DNA from: Adlercreutzia sp. ZJ304
GTDB taxonomy: Bacteria; Actinomycetota; Coriobacteriia; Coriobacteriales; Eggerthellaceae
Direction: 5' to 3'
Length of the DNA: 64,000 nucleotides
NCBI RefSeq assembly: GCF_011039075.1
Contig: NZ_JAAKEG010000005.1
Span: 1 to 64,000 of the forward strand
Part shown: piece after piece, positions 27,165 through 35,904 of the stretch
How positions within the stretch are numbered: the stretch's first letter is position 1
How the letters are laid out: each line of letters opens with the position of its first letter
Translations under genes and position numbers: made by a program
Notes under the pieces: model-generated
Database searches by the model: none
Seen by the model: the letters and a program-made list of their open reading frames with translations, nothing else
Told to the model about the DNA's origin: nothing

Positions 27165-28525
27165 CGCGCACTTCCCTCTGTTGAGTCTTCACAAGTGCAG
27201 CGCGAACCCGCCTTCGTATCAGATGATGCACTTGTAATATTTGCCTTGCCCATGCGCAGCGCCACCGACTGGGCATGCGCCCAAAGCCCTTCGTGCATGG
27301 CAATTTGTATTATGTGCTTCGCATCATTTTGAAGCGCATCTTGCGAATACTGAATTATTGAGCTCTTTTTCACAAATTCATCTACAGAAAGCGGACTAGC
27401 ATAACGCGCCGTGCCCCCGGTGGGCAGTGTATGATTTGGACCAGCCACATAATCGCCCACAGCTTCAGGTGTCCAGTCTCCTAAGAAAATAGCGCCAGCA
27501 TTTTCTATTTGTCCGAGATAATCCATAGCATTGCGCACGTGCATTTCCAAATGCTCGGGCGCTATAACGTTCACAGTTTGTATCGCCTGATCCATATCGT
27601 TCACTATTACTATAAGCCCCTGACTGGCAAGCGACTGGCGAGTTATATCTGCGCGCGTGGAATGCTGCAAATGCTCTTCTATTGCAGCTTCTACCGCGTC
27701 AGCATATTCCGCATCTTCGCATATTAAATAGCACGCAGCTAAAGGATCGTGTTCTGCTTGCGCCATTAAATCTATAGCTACCAAAGCAGGTTCTGCTGTG
27801 CCATCGGCTACAACGCATACCTCAGATGGACCAGCTATCATGTCTATTCCGACATCGCCCGATACAATCTTTTTAGCAGCGGCAACATACGCATTGCCCG
27901 GTCCAGTTATCTTACACACAGGACTAATAGTTTGCGTGCCGTAAGCAAGCGCCGCTACAGCCTGTGCGCCACCCACTGTGTATACCTCGGTAACACCAGC
28001 CAATTTCGCTGCAGCCAATATTGCTGCATCAACATGTCCATCTTTTGTGGGAGGCGTTACGCATGCTATTCGTTTTACGCCAGCCACACTTGCTGGAAGG
28101 GCATTCATTAAAACAGTGGAAGGATAAAGCGCTCTGCCACCCGGCACATATATACCAACAGAATTAAGCGCACTTACCTTTGCGCCTACAATTGCGCCAT
28201 CCTCCCGTGCGAATAGCCAACTCTGCTGTATTTGGCGCTCGTGGAATTCGCGTATCTGGCGGGCTGCATGACGAAGGGCTTCCATCGTTTGACTGTCAAC
28301 ATGTTCATGCGCTGAATCCAACTCTTCTTTTGAAACGCGCAATCTGGTCAGCTTAACGCCGTCAAAACGCTCTGTTAGCTCAAACAGCGCCTCATCGCCG
28401 CGCTGGCGCACATCTTCCACAATCTCGGTTGCCGCCTGCAATGCTTTCACATTAAAAGCGCCCGTTCTGTTTATAAGTGAATCCTGAAAAGGCTCACATG
28501 GTTTAAGCTGGATGCGTCGCATCAT
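27161..28525 (-). CDS. hisD: histidinol dehydrogenase
   Basis: HisD oxidises histidinol to histidine in two NAD+-dependent steps at a zinc site. The 454-residue product has YVPGGRALYPSTVLMNALPA, GPGNAYVAAAKKIVSG, DMIAGPSEV, the catalytic Glu-His in APEHLEMH, and GPNHTLPTGGTARYASPLSV. It ends with a short Cys- and Ser-rich tail that is not typical. The start is ATG 28523-28525 with GAGGGAG upstream; a longer frame to 28570 overlaps hisZG. Confidence 0.95.
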   Translation of the reverse strand: MMRRIQLKPCEPFQDSLINRTGAFNVKALQAATEIVEDVRQRGDEALFELTERFDGVKLTRLRVSKEELDSAHEHVDSQTMEALRHAARQIREFHERQIQQSWLFAREDGAIVGAKVSALNSVGIYVPGGRALYPSTVLMNALPASVAGVKRIACVTPPTKDGHVDAAILAAAKLAGVTEVYTVGGAQAVAALAYGTQTISPVCKITGPGNAYVAAAKKIVSGDVGIDMIAGPSEVCVVADGTAEPALVAIDLMAQAEHDPLAACYLICEDAEYADAVEAAIEEHLQHSTRADITRQSLASQGLIVIVNDMDQAIQTVNVIAPEHLEMHVRNAMDYLGQIENAGAIFLGDWTPEAVGDYVAGPNHTLPTGGTARYASPLSVDEFVKKSSIIQYSQDALQNDAKHIIQIAMHEGLWAHAQSVALRMGKANITSASSDTKAGSRCTCEDSTEGSAR

Positions 28526-28541
28526 GTTTTGCTCCCTCAAC

Positions 28542-30272
28542 TTACTTTGTTCCGCCGGCGATAGGATCATATTCGGCAGTCTTTGCGCTATCCGCTAGCT
28601 TTCTGGCTAATTCTACTATTCTGGAATCGGTGCGCAATGCACATGGATTCGCGAAAAAACGCGCGGTAGAATCTAGCACATCTTCTACAATTTCTAGTTT
28701 ATTTTGGCGAAGAGTGGTGCCCGTCGCAGTTATATCAACTATACATTCTGCTATGCCAGTAAGCGGCGCAAGCTCTATATTTCCATTCAACTTTACAATC
28801 TCTACTTGCATGCCTGTTTTTGCATAATGACCTAGTGTTATGCGGGGATACTTCGTAGCCACCCTGATAGAGCCTAAACGACGATAGCGCTCAGCTATAG
28901 CTTTAGCTGATCCTTCCGGACGTGCCACAACAAACCGGCAGCCTCCAAAGCGCAAATCGCTAAGTTCTACTATGGAAAGCGCTGCTTCATCTATAGAATC
29001 GCGTCCGCAAATTCCGCAATCAGCTGCACCAGATGCTACGAAGGCTGGCGCATCGGACGGACGCACTATTATGTATTCTGCACCCGAAGCTTTTATTACC
29101 AACTGGCGACCCGGATTGCGCAATTCATCCACATTAAGACCGCACGCCTCTAGGCAGTTAATTGCCTGCTCGTTAAGTGCCCCTTTAGGAACAGCTATGC
29201 GAAGTGGGCGGCAAGCCGGCAAACTGCTTGCAGTTTTGGCAGTTGACGCTGCCGCTTTAGCAGTCTGCGCAATTTCGGCTTCCGCAGCAGCAGCCTCCAT
29301 GGCGCGCTCTAAAAAGAATGCAAAACCGGCAGCTGGGCGCGCATTGCCATACACGCCTATCATGTTGTCGTAGCGCCCGCCAGACCCTAAAGGCGACCCT
29401 AAATACGGAGAATACGCCTCGAACACTATGCCCGTGTAATAATCAAATGAACTAATAACCGAAAAATCTACGAGAATTTCTGCTTGCAAATTGGCGCTTT
29501 GCAAGTTTTCGCAAAGAGATTGTAACTGATCGAGCCCATCGGTACATCCCAGCGGCGCAACAAGGCTGCGCGCCTCGTCTATCGCATTTATGCCGCCTCG
29601 AATGCGCGGCAGATTGCGTATAGCCTGAGCATAAGCCGGCGCTGTAGATGCATCTAAATTCGCAAGATCGGTAAGCCTGTCAACTTCCACAAAATCTGAT
29701 GCATGATAAGCATTAAGAACGGCGCTCTTCCAAGCATCTGGCGCACCCGAGCGCTCTAACAGCGAACGAAGCGGTGCAACCGTAGCAATAGCAAGCACCA
29801 CATTGGATACACCAGCAACGCTAAGCGCTTGCACACATAAGCCGACTACTTCAGTATCGGCTTCGACGCAATTTGTAAGGCTATCGCAACCAATGTTTTC
29901 TATGCCAATTTGTGTTAGTTCACGCGCTAGCGCTTGAGCTTGCCCGTCCATTTCGCGAAACACGCGCTGCGTATAGCGGAATTTCAAAACTCCGTTAGCA
30001 TCAGGCATGCGCGTTGCGCACATACGGGCAATTTGCAAAGTTACATCGGGGCGCATAGCCAAAAGATCGCCTTGCGAATCGAAGAATTTGAACGACGAAG
30101 ACGGAAGCCGCCCAGCACGCGCCATAACATCCATAACCTCTAATGTGGGCGTTTCAATAGGCAAATAGCCGCGCGTCGCAAAAAGATCTTGGACGCTGCG
30201 CGTTATATGTTCTCGTTCGGCAGCTTCGCTAGTTAACACGTCTCGAAATCCAAGCGGAGTTACTAAATTCAT
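28542..30272 (-). CDS. hisZG: fused HisZ-HisG ATP phosphoribosyltransferase
   Basis: The product joins the two parts of the short-form ATP phosphoribosyltransferase, the first enzyme of histidine synthesis. Residues 1 to about 325 are the HisRS-like regulatory HisZ (TPLGFRDVLTSEA, RPDVTLQIAR, GGRYDNMIGVYG, AAGFAFFLERAM). An Ala-rich linker of about 30 residues follows. Residues 357-576 are the catalytic short HisG (LRIAVPKGALNEQA, GRDSIDE, PRPP-site DITATGTTLRQN). The reading frame is unbroken. The chosen start is ATG 30270-30272; another ATG six codons upstream is possible. It heads the his cluster after a structured 150-bp leader. Confidence 0.9.
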   Translation of the reverse strand: MNLVTPLGFRDVLTSEAAEREHITRSVQDLFATRGYLPIETPTLEVMDVMARAGRLPSSSFKFFDSQGDLLAMRPDVTLQIARMCATRMPDANGVLKFRYTQRVFREMDGQAQALARELTQIGIENIGCDSLTNCVEADTEVVGLCVQALSVAGVSNVVLAIATVAPLRSLLERSGAPDAWKSAVLNAYHASDFVEVDRLTDLANLDASTAPAYAQAIRNLPRIRGGINAIDEARSLVAPLGCTDGLDQLQSLCENLQSANLQAEILVDFSVISSFDYYTGIVFEAYSPYLGSPLGSGGRYDNMIGVYGNARPAAGFAFFLERAMEAAAAEAEIAQTAKAAASTAKTASSLPACRPLRIAVPKGALNEQAINCLEACGLNVDELRNPGRQLVIKASGAEYIIVRPSDAPAFVASGAADCGICGRDSIDEAALSIVELSDLRFGGCRFVVARPEGSAKAIAERYRRLGSIRVATKYPRITLGHYAKTGMQVEIVKLNGNIELAPLTGIAECIVDITATGTTLRQNKLEIVEDVLDSTARFFANPCALRTDSRIVELARKLADSAKTAEYDPIAGGTK

Positions 30273-30319
30273 CTTGCTTGAACCTTTCATCTTCTTTTGG
30301 CAGTTTTACACCGTCGGAT

Positions 30320-30363
30320 ATGCCCATTTAAGGCATGCGCCTTCAGTTCATACCCTCGGGGGT
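30320..30363 (-). promoter_or_regulatory. leader with alternative hairpins ahead of hisZG
   Basis: The minus strand can form AAGGC/GCCTT (30330-30343) or ATGCC/GGCAT (30320-30336). They share bases and exclude each other. A further ACCC-CCGA-GGGT stem lies upstream (30352-30363). No T-box sequence and no His-rich leader peptide is seen. This is a candidate attenuator or ligand-sensing leader. Confidence 0.35.
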
Positions 30364-30374
30364 CAAGCAGAGTA

Positions 30375-30404
30375 ACACTTTAGCACAGTAGAGTAATAAA
30401 GTGT
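30375..30404. other. inverted repeat between asnB and hisZG
   Basis: ACACTTTA and TAAAGTGT form a perfect 8-bp inverted repeat with a 14-base spacer, 20-50 bp after the asnB stop. There is no T-run. It may be a weak terminator or an operator for hisZG. Confidence 0.35.
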
Positions 30405-30423
30405 AGTTCAATTTTTCAGATAA

Positions 30424-32265
30424 CTAGCGCTTCTGGAAAAACTCATCATGCCACGCAAGGAAAGAATATATCGACCATATCTTTTTCATATTCGAACCCT
30501 TGCCTTCCAAATGCGCATCTAGCAAACCATTGAGCGCCTTTGTGTTGAACAGCTCTGATGCAACTCGGCTGTTAAATGCATCACGTACACGATCTGCAAA
30601 TTCAGGACGGCGCAACCATACAGCCAAAGGCGTAATAAATCCAATCTTTGGCATATCGGCAGTCTTTTTTGGAAGTGTTGCCTCCGCAGCTTTACGTAGC
30701 GCCGGCTTTGTTTGTTCATGCGTAACGCGATAACGTGAAGGTATTTGTAACGCCAAATCTAGCACATGCTTATCCAAAAACGGCACGCGCAATTCAAGCG
30801 ATGATGCCATAGACATGCGGTCGGCTTTCTGCAAGATGTCGTATTGTAGCCAAAAAGCCAAATCGGCAAATTGCATCTGCGTTACCTCATCTTCGTGCGC
30901 AACCTGCGCAAATACGGGCGCAGTTATGCTGTCGGGCGTTGGACAGTCAGGCATGTCACGCAAATACTGTCCACAGTCGCTAAAGTTGAAGACATAATTG
31001 CTGCGAATATAGCGCTGCGGCAATGAATATCTTCCCCGCATCAAAAATCGGCGACCGTGAAATTGCGGCATCTTTGCCGCCACATTACCCGCCAACATAC
31101 GTAACGCCCTAGGCACGCGCATATAAGGCTCGTAAGATAAACATTCCTGATAATAGGGATACCCTCCAAATAGCTCGTCAGCACCTTCACCGGACATAAC
31201 ACCTTTAACTTCACGCGCCGCTAAACGAGCTAAATGGTAAAGCGGCACAGCCGACGGATTTGGCAGAGGTTCATCCATATGGTACTGAACAGCACCCGCG
31301 GAATCGAAAAAACCAGCTGCCGATATAGTGCCCGCAATATTGCGCACGCCTATACGCTCAGCCAATTCACGCGCAGCACCTAACTCGGAAAATTCTTCTT
31401 CAGCGTAGCCAATAGAAAACGTGCGCACATCCATTAAGTCTTTTGCATGCGCCGCCACAAGACTAGAATCGACACCAGCCGACAAAAAGCAACCTACCTC
31501 CACATCGGCTGCTGCATGCGCCTCGCTAGATTCAGCCATGCAAGCCGCTATGCGGCTAGCCCAATCGTCCATACTAAGTGCATCGTCAATGTTGTAGCGA
31601 AATTCGCAATAGCGCCGCACTTCTAGCTTGCCGTGCGCCCAAGTGGCACAATGCCCCGCTTGTAGCTTTTCCACACCAACAAAAAGTGTTTGCTCAGTGG
31701 GAATGTACTCGAAGCACATATATAAAGGCAGCAAGTTTTCGTTTAGGCGCTTTTCAAATTCTGGATGATGCAAAAACGCTTTAGCCTCAGAAGCAAAAAG
31801 AATACCATCACGAACTTTATAGAAATACAGCGGCTTAATGCCAAACGGGTCGCGCGCAAAAAACAGTGTATGCTGCTTGCGGTCGTAAACAACAAACGCA
31901 AACATACCGCGCAGACGGTCCAGCACAGAACTGCCCCATTCTTGATACCCTTTTAGCAAAACTTCGGTATCGCATTTTGTGCGAAATGTATAACCTAAAC
32001 CTCGCAGCTGTTCGCGCAGTTGTGCATGGTTGTAAATTTCGCCATTAAAGCATATGACATAGTTTCCATCTTCAGTCTGCATGGGTTGATCGCCGCCCTC
32101 AATGCCAACCAAGGCAAGCCGACGAAAGCCAAGCGCTACCACTTCGTCATCGAAATAGCCATCGGAATCTGGACCGCGATGTATGATGCTATCAGCCATA
32201 TTGCGCAAAACAGATCTGCGGTCGTAGCTACGATCGGTTGACACAAACCCAACAAATCCACACAT
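30424..32265 (-). CDS. asnB: asparagine synthase (glutamine-hydrolysing) family amidotransferase
   Basis: The family amidates a carboxyl group using glutamine and ATP. The 613-residue product has the N-terminal nucleophile Cys2 (MCGFVGFV), RGPDSDG, and FNGEIYNH. The synthetase PP-loop is the variant CFLSAGVDSS (near residue 260) instead of SGGVDSS, followed by SGEGADELFGGY. It follows an Asp/Glu racemase and a D-Asp-ligase-like gene, so its target may be the D-Asp side chain of peptidoglycan (the role of AsnH in Lactococcus) rather than free aspartate. Free asparagine synthesis remains the simple alternative. Confidence 0.88.
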   Translation of the reverse strand: MCGFVGFVSTDRSYDRRSVLRNMADSIIHRGPDSDGYFDDEVVALGFRRLALVGIEGGDQPMQTEDGNYVICFNGEIYNHAQLREQLRGLGYTFRTKCDTEVLLKGYQEWGSSVLDRLRGMFAFVVYDRKQHTLFFARDPFGIKPLYFYKVRDGILFASEAKAFLHHPEFEKRLNENLLPLYMCFEYIPTEQTLFVGVEKLQAGHCATWAHGKLEVRRYCEFRYNIDDALSMDDWASRIAACMAESSEAHAAADVEVGCFLSAGVDSSLVAAHAKDLMDVRTFSIGYAEEEFSELGAARELAERIGVRNIAGTISAAGFFDSAGAVQYHMDEPLPNPSAVPLYHLARLAAREVKGVMSGEGADELFGGYPYYQECLSYEPYMRVPRALRMLAGNVAAKMPQFHGRRFLMRGRYSLPQRYIRSNYVFNFSDCGQYLRDMPDCPTPDSITAPVFAQVAHEDEVTQMQFADLAFWLQYDILQKADRMSMASSLELRVPFLDKHVLDLALQIPSRYRVTHEQTKPALRKAAEATLPKKTADMPKIGFITPLAVWLRRPEFADRVRDAFNSRVASELFNTKALNGLLDAHLEGKGSNMKKIWSIYSFLAWHDEFFQKR

Positions 32266-32274
32266 GCTTGCCGC

Positions 32275-32988
32275 CTATTCCGCTAGCTGCGCACCCGCAG
32301 CAGCAATTGTGCTATCAACTAAAACTCGCAACGAGTCTACTACAGCAATGGGCATACACGCCGAATCTGCCTCATACGCAACAGAAAGTTCGGTGCAGCC
32401 CAATACCACACCATCACATCCCATAGCTGCCATTGCACCGCATGCATCTGCAAGCGCACCCTGCGGCACACTTACTCCGCTTTTCACCCAATCGTTAATA
32501 ATTTCATTTGTCTTATGCTGTATTTCCGCATTTGGATATATACATTCCAGCCCAAAATTGCGAAGCGCCTTGCCGTATACATCTACCTTGACCGTGCCTT
32601 CGGTAGCCAGCACGCCTACACGCTTAATCCCTCGGCGCCCACATTCGCGCGCAGTATCAGCCACCATGTTAAGCACCGGTATATCGACAGAACTTGTCAA
32701 CTCGTCAAACAGTGAATGTGCCGTATTGCACGGCATGGCAATAAACGAACATCCTGCACTCTGCAAAAGACGAGCACCGCTAATCAATTTAGGCAACGGC
32801 GAATCTTCGCTGTTTCCCAACAAAAACTGAGTACGATCGGGGATGCTGGCATCATTTAGCACCAGCGTACATATATGGTCCTGATCGCATGCAGCCCTCG
32901 TGCGCTCAACCAATTGCTCCGAAAAGCAAACAGTAGCCGCAGGTCCCATTCCGCCAAGAACCCCTACAAGCACATCGCTCTTGTTCAC
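32275..32988 (-). CDS. aspartate/glutamate racemase family protein
   Basis: The 237-residue cofactor-independent racemase has GVLGGMGPAAT at the N-terminus and the two catalytic cysteines in AMPCNTAH (near residue 81) and VLGCTELSV (near residue 196). The family includes aspartate racemase RacD. It overlaps the upstream ATP-grasp gene by 4 bp and precedes asnB by 9 bp, which points to supplying D-aspartate to that ligase. Glutamate specificity (MurI) cannot be excluded but is less likely from motif and context. Confidence 0.85.
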   Translation of the reverse strand: MNKSDVLVGVLGGMGPAATVCFSEQLVERTRAACDQDHICTLVLNDASIPDRTQFLLGNSEDSPLPKLISGARLLQSAGCSFIAMPCNTAHSLFDELTSSVDIPVLNMVADTARECGRRGIKRVGVLATEGTVKVDVYGKALRNFGLECIYPNAEIQHKTNEIINDWVKSGVSVPQGALADACGAMAAMGCDGVVLGCTELSVAYEADSACMPIAVVDSLRVLVDSTIAAAGAQLAE

Positions 32989-34283
32989 TTCGCAACACTC
33001 TCTGTACTGTATGATATAGAAACCGGTGCACCCTCGGCAGCCTTGCGCCTATCCGATGCAATAACTTCATCCATTACTTTCCCATAATTGCGCATGTGTA
33101 CACGCGGATACACAACGCGACGCATAAAGCTTGCTTCGCCGCTGTAAGCCATAGGGTCAAACACATTTCCTTGTGAATAAATGCTTTCCACCTCGGCTTT
33201 TAGGTTGGGGTCGCTAAGACACGACATTATTGTTTTCTTCGGAACAGCCGAATACAGCCTGCCATCCACCTGTTTTTGAATATCATCGCTGAATTGCTTG
33301 TTTTCTATTAGGTCTTCCACAACCCACTTCGCCACGTTCTGACCACCCATGGTTACGTAGTAATTGCTGCGCCCCAGCCTAGAATTCAGCTCGAAAAATC
33401 TATATTGCCCGTCGCGTTCGTCAACTTTAATATCGAAGTTGGCAAAACCGGTGTAACCAACGTGCTCTAGCAAACGAACAGCATCTGCCACTACACTGTC
33501 GTTTGAGCGGCTGATTATAGCCACCGGGTTTCCAAGCGCCAGCGGTCTTTTATCCTCTAGCAGCACCTGCCCAAACGATGCCATGCGCACTTTACCATTC
33601 CTGTCACTGTAGGTAGTAAGTATGCGCATATGAGAATCGTCGCCCAATACAGGCTTTTGCAACACCAGCTTACCCACATACCCCGCATCGCGCATATTAG
33701 ATATAAGCTCTTCCAATTCTTCACGACTATGCACGAAACATACTTTGCGTTTCCCCGGGAAATCTACATAGTGATAATCGGCAGAAGACGCAGGTTTAAC
33801 ATATATTGGAAATTCAAATGGAAGCGATGCTATTTCTTCTAAACTGCCCTGCGCCACATCGTACACAACAGTTTCGGGAACCGGCACGCCAAGTTCGTCG
33901 CATATATGAAAGAAGCGGTCTTTAAGCACAAGGCTATCGCGCAGCTGCTCAGACACATACGGAATTATGAAGTGCTTTTCTAATTCCGCACGATTCCTAG
34001 TTATTAAATCGACATACCAGTCGCCACAGCCGAACAAAATAAGCTGCTTATCTGGACGTTCATCAGCAATATCACTTAACTTGCTAAGAAATACCTCTTC
34101 GTAGTCCATTCCGGGAATCATACGCATTTCCATTGTGCTGGAACTGTCGCACATGCGGCTATGCTGCTGACTAATTCCTATAGACTTGATTCCATACGCT
34201 TCATGAAACGCTCTAGCCAAACTGTAAGCCCCTCTATCGGCACCTAGAATAACTGGCTGAAAAATAACTTCATCCGAATGCAT
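32985..34283 (-). CDS. ATP-grasp ligase, D-aspartate ligase (Aslfm)-like
   Basis: The 432-residue cytoplasmic protein has an N-terminal substrate domain (PVILGADRGAYSLARAFHEAYG) and a preATP/ATP-grasp core. The core includes LVLKDRFFHICDELGVPVPETV, FPIYVKPASS, and the metal-site FFELNSRLGRSNYYVTMGG near residue 310. These fit the carboxylate-amine ligase group that holds Enterococcus and Lactococcus D-Asp ligases, which attach D-Asp to the lysine of the stem peptide. AAAGGAGC precedes the ATG. It is 30 bp after gatB and overlaps the racemase gene. D-Asp specificity is inferred mainly from context. Confidence 0.75.
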   Translation of the reverse strand: MHSDEVIFQPVILGADRGAYSLARAFHEAYGIKSIGISQQHSRMCDSSSTMEMRMIPGMDYEEVFLSKLSDIADERPDKQLILFGCGDWYVDLITRNRAELEKHFIIPYVSEQLRDSLVLKDRFFHICDELGVPVPETVVYDVAQGSLEEIASLPFEFPIYVKPASSADYHYVDFPGKRKVCFVHSREELEELISNMRDAGYVGKLVLQKPVLGDDSHMRILTTYSDRNGKVRMASFGQVLLEDKRPLALGNPVAIISRSNDSVVADAVRLLEHVGYTGFANFDIKVDERDGQYRFFELNSRLGRSNYYVTMGGQNVAKWVVEDLIENKQFSDDIQKQVDGRLYSAVPKKTIMSCLSDPNLKAEVESIYSQGNVFDPMAYSGEASFMRRVVYPRVHMRNYGKVMDEVIASDRRKAAEGAPVSISYSTESVAK

Positions 34284-34313
34284 CCGTGCTCCTTTGACAC
34301 TGCGCTGTAAGTC

Positions 34314-35903
34314 TTACGCATCAAGCTTTTGTGTCAGAAGCTCGTTTATCATTTGCGGATTTCCCTTACCCTGCATACGCTTCATGCACTGACCTACAAA
34401 AAAACCTATCAAACCTGTTTTGCCACCTTTGTATTGCTCTACTTTGTCGGGGTTTTCACCCAAAACCGCATCTATTACGGCTTCTATAGCGCCAGCATCG
34501 CTTACTTGCTGCATACCGCGCGCCTCGACTATATCTTTCGGGTCGGCATCTTCATCGATAACCGCCGCAAATACCTCCTTTCCCTGCTTAGACGATATAG
34601 TGCCATCCGCAATAAGATGCACCAGCTGCACAGCACGCTTAGGTGTTAGCGCAGAGGCATCCAACGAGGCACCCGTATTGGCATTTAGCCATGCCGCCAC
34701 ATCGTTAATCGCCAAATTCGCTAGTGGCTTCGCAAGCTTTTCAGCATTCTTGCCACCTGTCTGCTCTACCTCAGCCATACATTTCTCGAAGAATTGCGAT
34801 ATAGAACGGTGCTCTACCAAATGCCTAGCATCGTATGCGGAAAGACCGAACGATTCCTCAAAGCGCTTCGCCTTATCGTCGGGTAGTTCGGGAAGTTTTG
34901 CGCGAACGCATTCTATAAATTCATCCGATAAATCGTATGGCGCTAAATCGGGTTCGGGGAACAGACGATAATCGTCAGCCGATTCTTTCACACGCATAAC
35001 AATGGTGCGCTTGGCAGTAGGATCCCAGTGGCGCGTTTCTTGATATATTACGCCGCCTTCCTCTAACACCTCAGCCTGACGGCATATTTCATACATAAGT
35101 CCATCGTGCAGATTCTTAAAGGAATTCATATTTTTAAGCTCGGTTTTTGTGCCTAGCTCTTTAGTTCCGCGGCGACGCAGGCTTACATTGCCATCGCAGC
35201 GCAAACTGCCCTCTTCCATACTGCAGTCAGATATACCAATAGCCAGATAAATTTGGCGCAGCTTTTGCATAAAAAGGCGCGCTTCTTCAGGCGTTCGAAG
35301 ATCGGGCTCGGTAACTAGCTCGATTAGCGGAGTGCCGGCGCGATTGTAGTCAACCAGTGAATGAGTGGCACCCGCTATACGACCTTCACCACCACCTATG
35401 TGAACCATCTTGCCCGCATCTTCTTCCATATGTATGCGCGTTATGCCCACATGCGCCACATATCCATCTTCTGTGCGAGTTATGTTGCCCTGCGCATCGC
35501 CCGGCTTCATATCTGAAATACCATAGCGCTCGTTTGCATTTACGCCATCTACATCTAAATCTAAATGCCCGCGCATACAAAACGCCACCGGACCCTGCGT
35601 GGTCTGAAAGTTTTTCGCCATGTCGGGGTACATGTAATTTTTGCGATAGAACATAGAATGCTTTTCTATATCGCAATTAGTTGCAAGACCCGCCAGCACA
35701 ATGCTTTCTATAGCCGCCTTGTTTGGCACAGGCAACGCACCCGGCAAACCCAAGCATACCGGACATGTATGCGTATTAGGCGGCGCACCAAATTCAAGTT
35801 TGCACCCGCAGAACATCTTAGTATTCAGCGTGGTAAGCTCGGCGTGAATTTCAAGACCTATAACGGGTTCCCATGTTTTTAGAATGTCTTCCAATTTCCG
35901 CAT
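34314..35903 (-). CDS. gatB: Asp/Glu-tRNA amidotransferase subunit B
   Basis: GatB binds misacylated Glu-tRNA(Gln) or Asp-tRNA(Asn) and activates it for amidation. The 529-residue product has WEPVIGLEIHAELTTLNTKMFCGC, CPVCLGLPGALPV, KNYMYPDMAKNFQTTQ, RAGTPLIELVTEPD, and the tail domain with GKTGLIGFFVGQCMKRMQGKGNP. The start is ATG 35901-35903, one base after the gatA stop codon. Confidence 0.96.
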   Translation of the reverse strand: MRKLEDILKTWEPVIGLEIHAELTTLNTKMFCGCKLEFGAPPNTHTCPVCLGLPGALPVPNKAAIESIVLAGLATNCDIEKHSMFYRKNYMYPDMAKNFQTTQGPVAFCMRGHLDLDVDGVNANERYGISDMKPGDAQGNITRTEDGYVAHVGITRIHMEEDAGKMVHIGGGEGRIAGATHSLVDYNRAGTPLIELVTEPDLRTPEEARLFMQKLRQIYLAIGISDCSMEEGSLRCDGNVSLRRRGTKELGTKTELKNMNSFKNLHDGLMYEICRQAEVLEEGGVIYQETRHWDPTAKRTIVMRVKESADDYRLFPEPDLAPYDLSDEFIECVRAKLPELPDDKAKRFEESFGLSAYDARHLVEHRSISQFFEKCMAEVEQTGGKNAEKLAKPLANLAINDVAAWLNANTGASLDASALTPKRAVQLVHLIADGTISSKQGKEVFAAVIDEDADPKDIVEARGMQQVSDAGAIEAVIDAVLGENPDKVEQYKGGKTGLIGFFVGQCMKRMQGKGNPQMINELLTQKLDA

Positions 35904-35904
35904 C

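Noticed and set aside
30291-30420. A T-box or His-attenuator leader peptide ahead of hisZG
   Set aside because: The T-box core sequence is absent and no short frame with repeated His codons is present.
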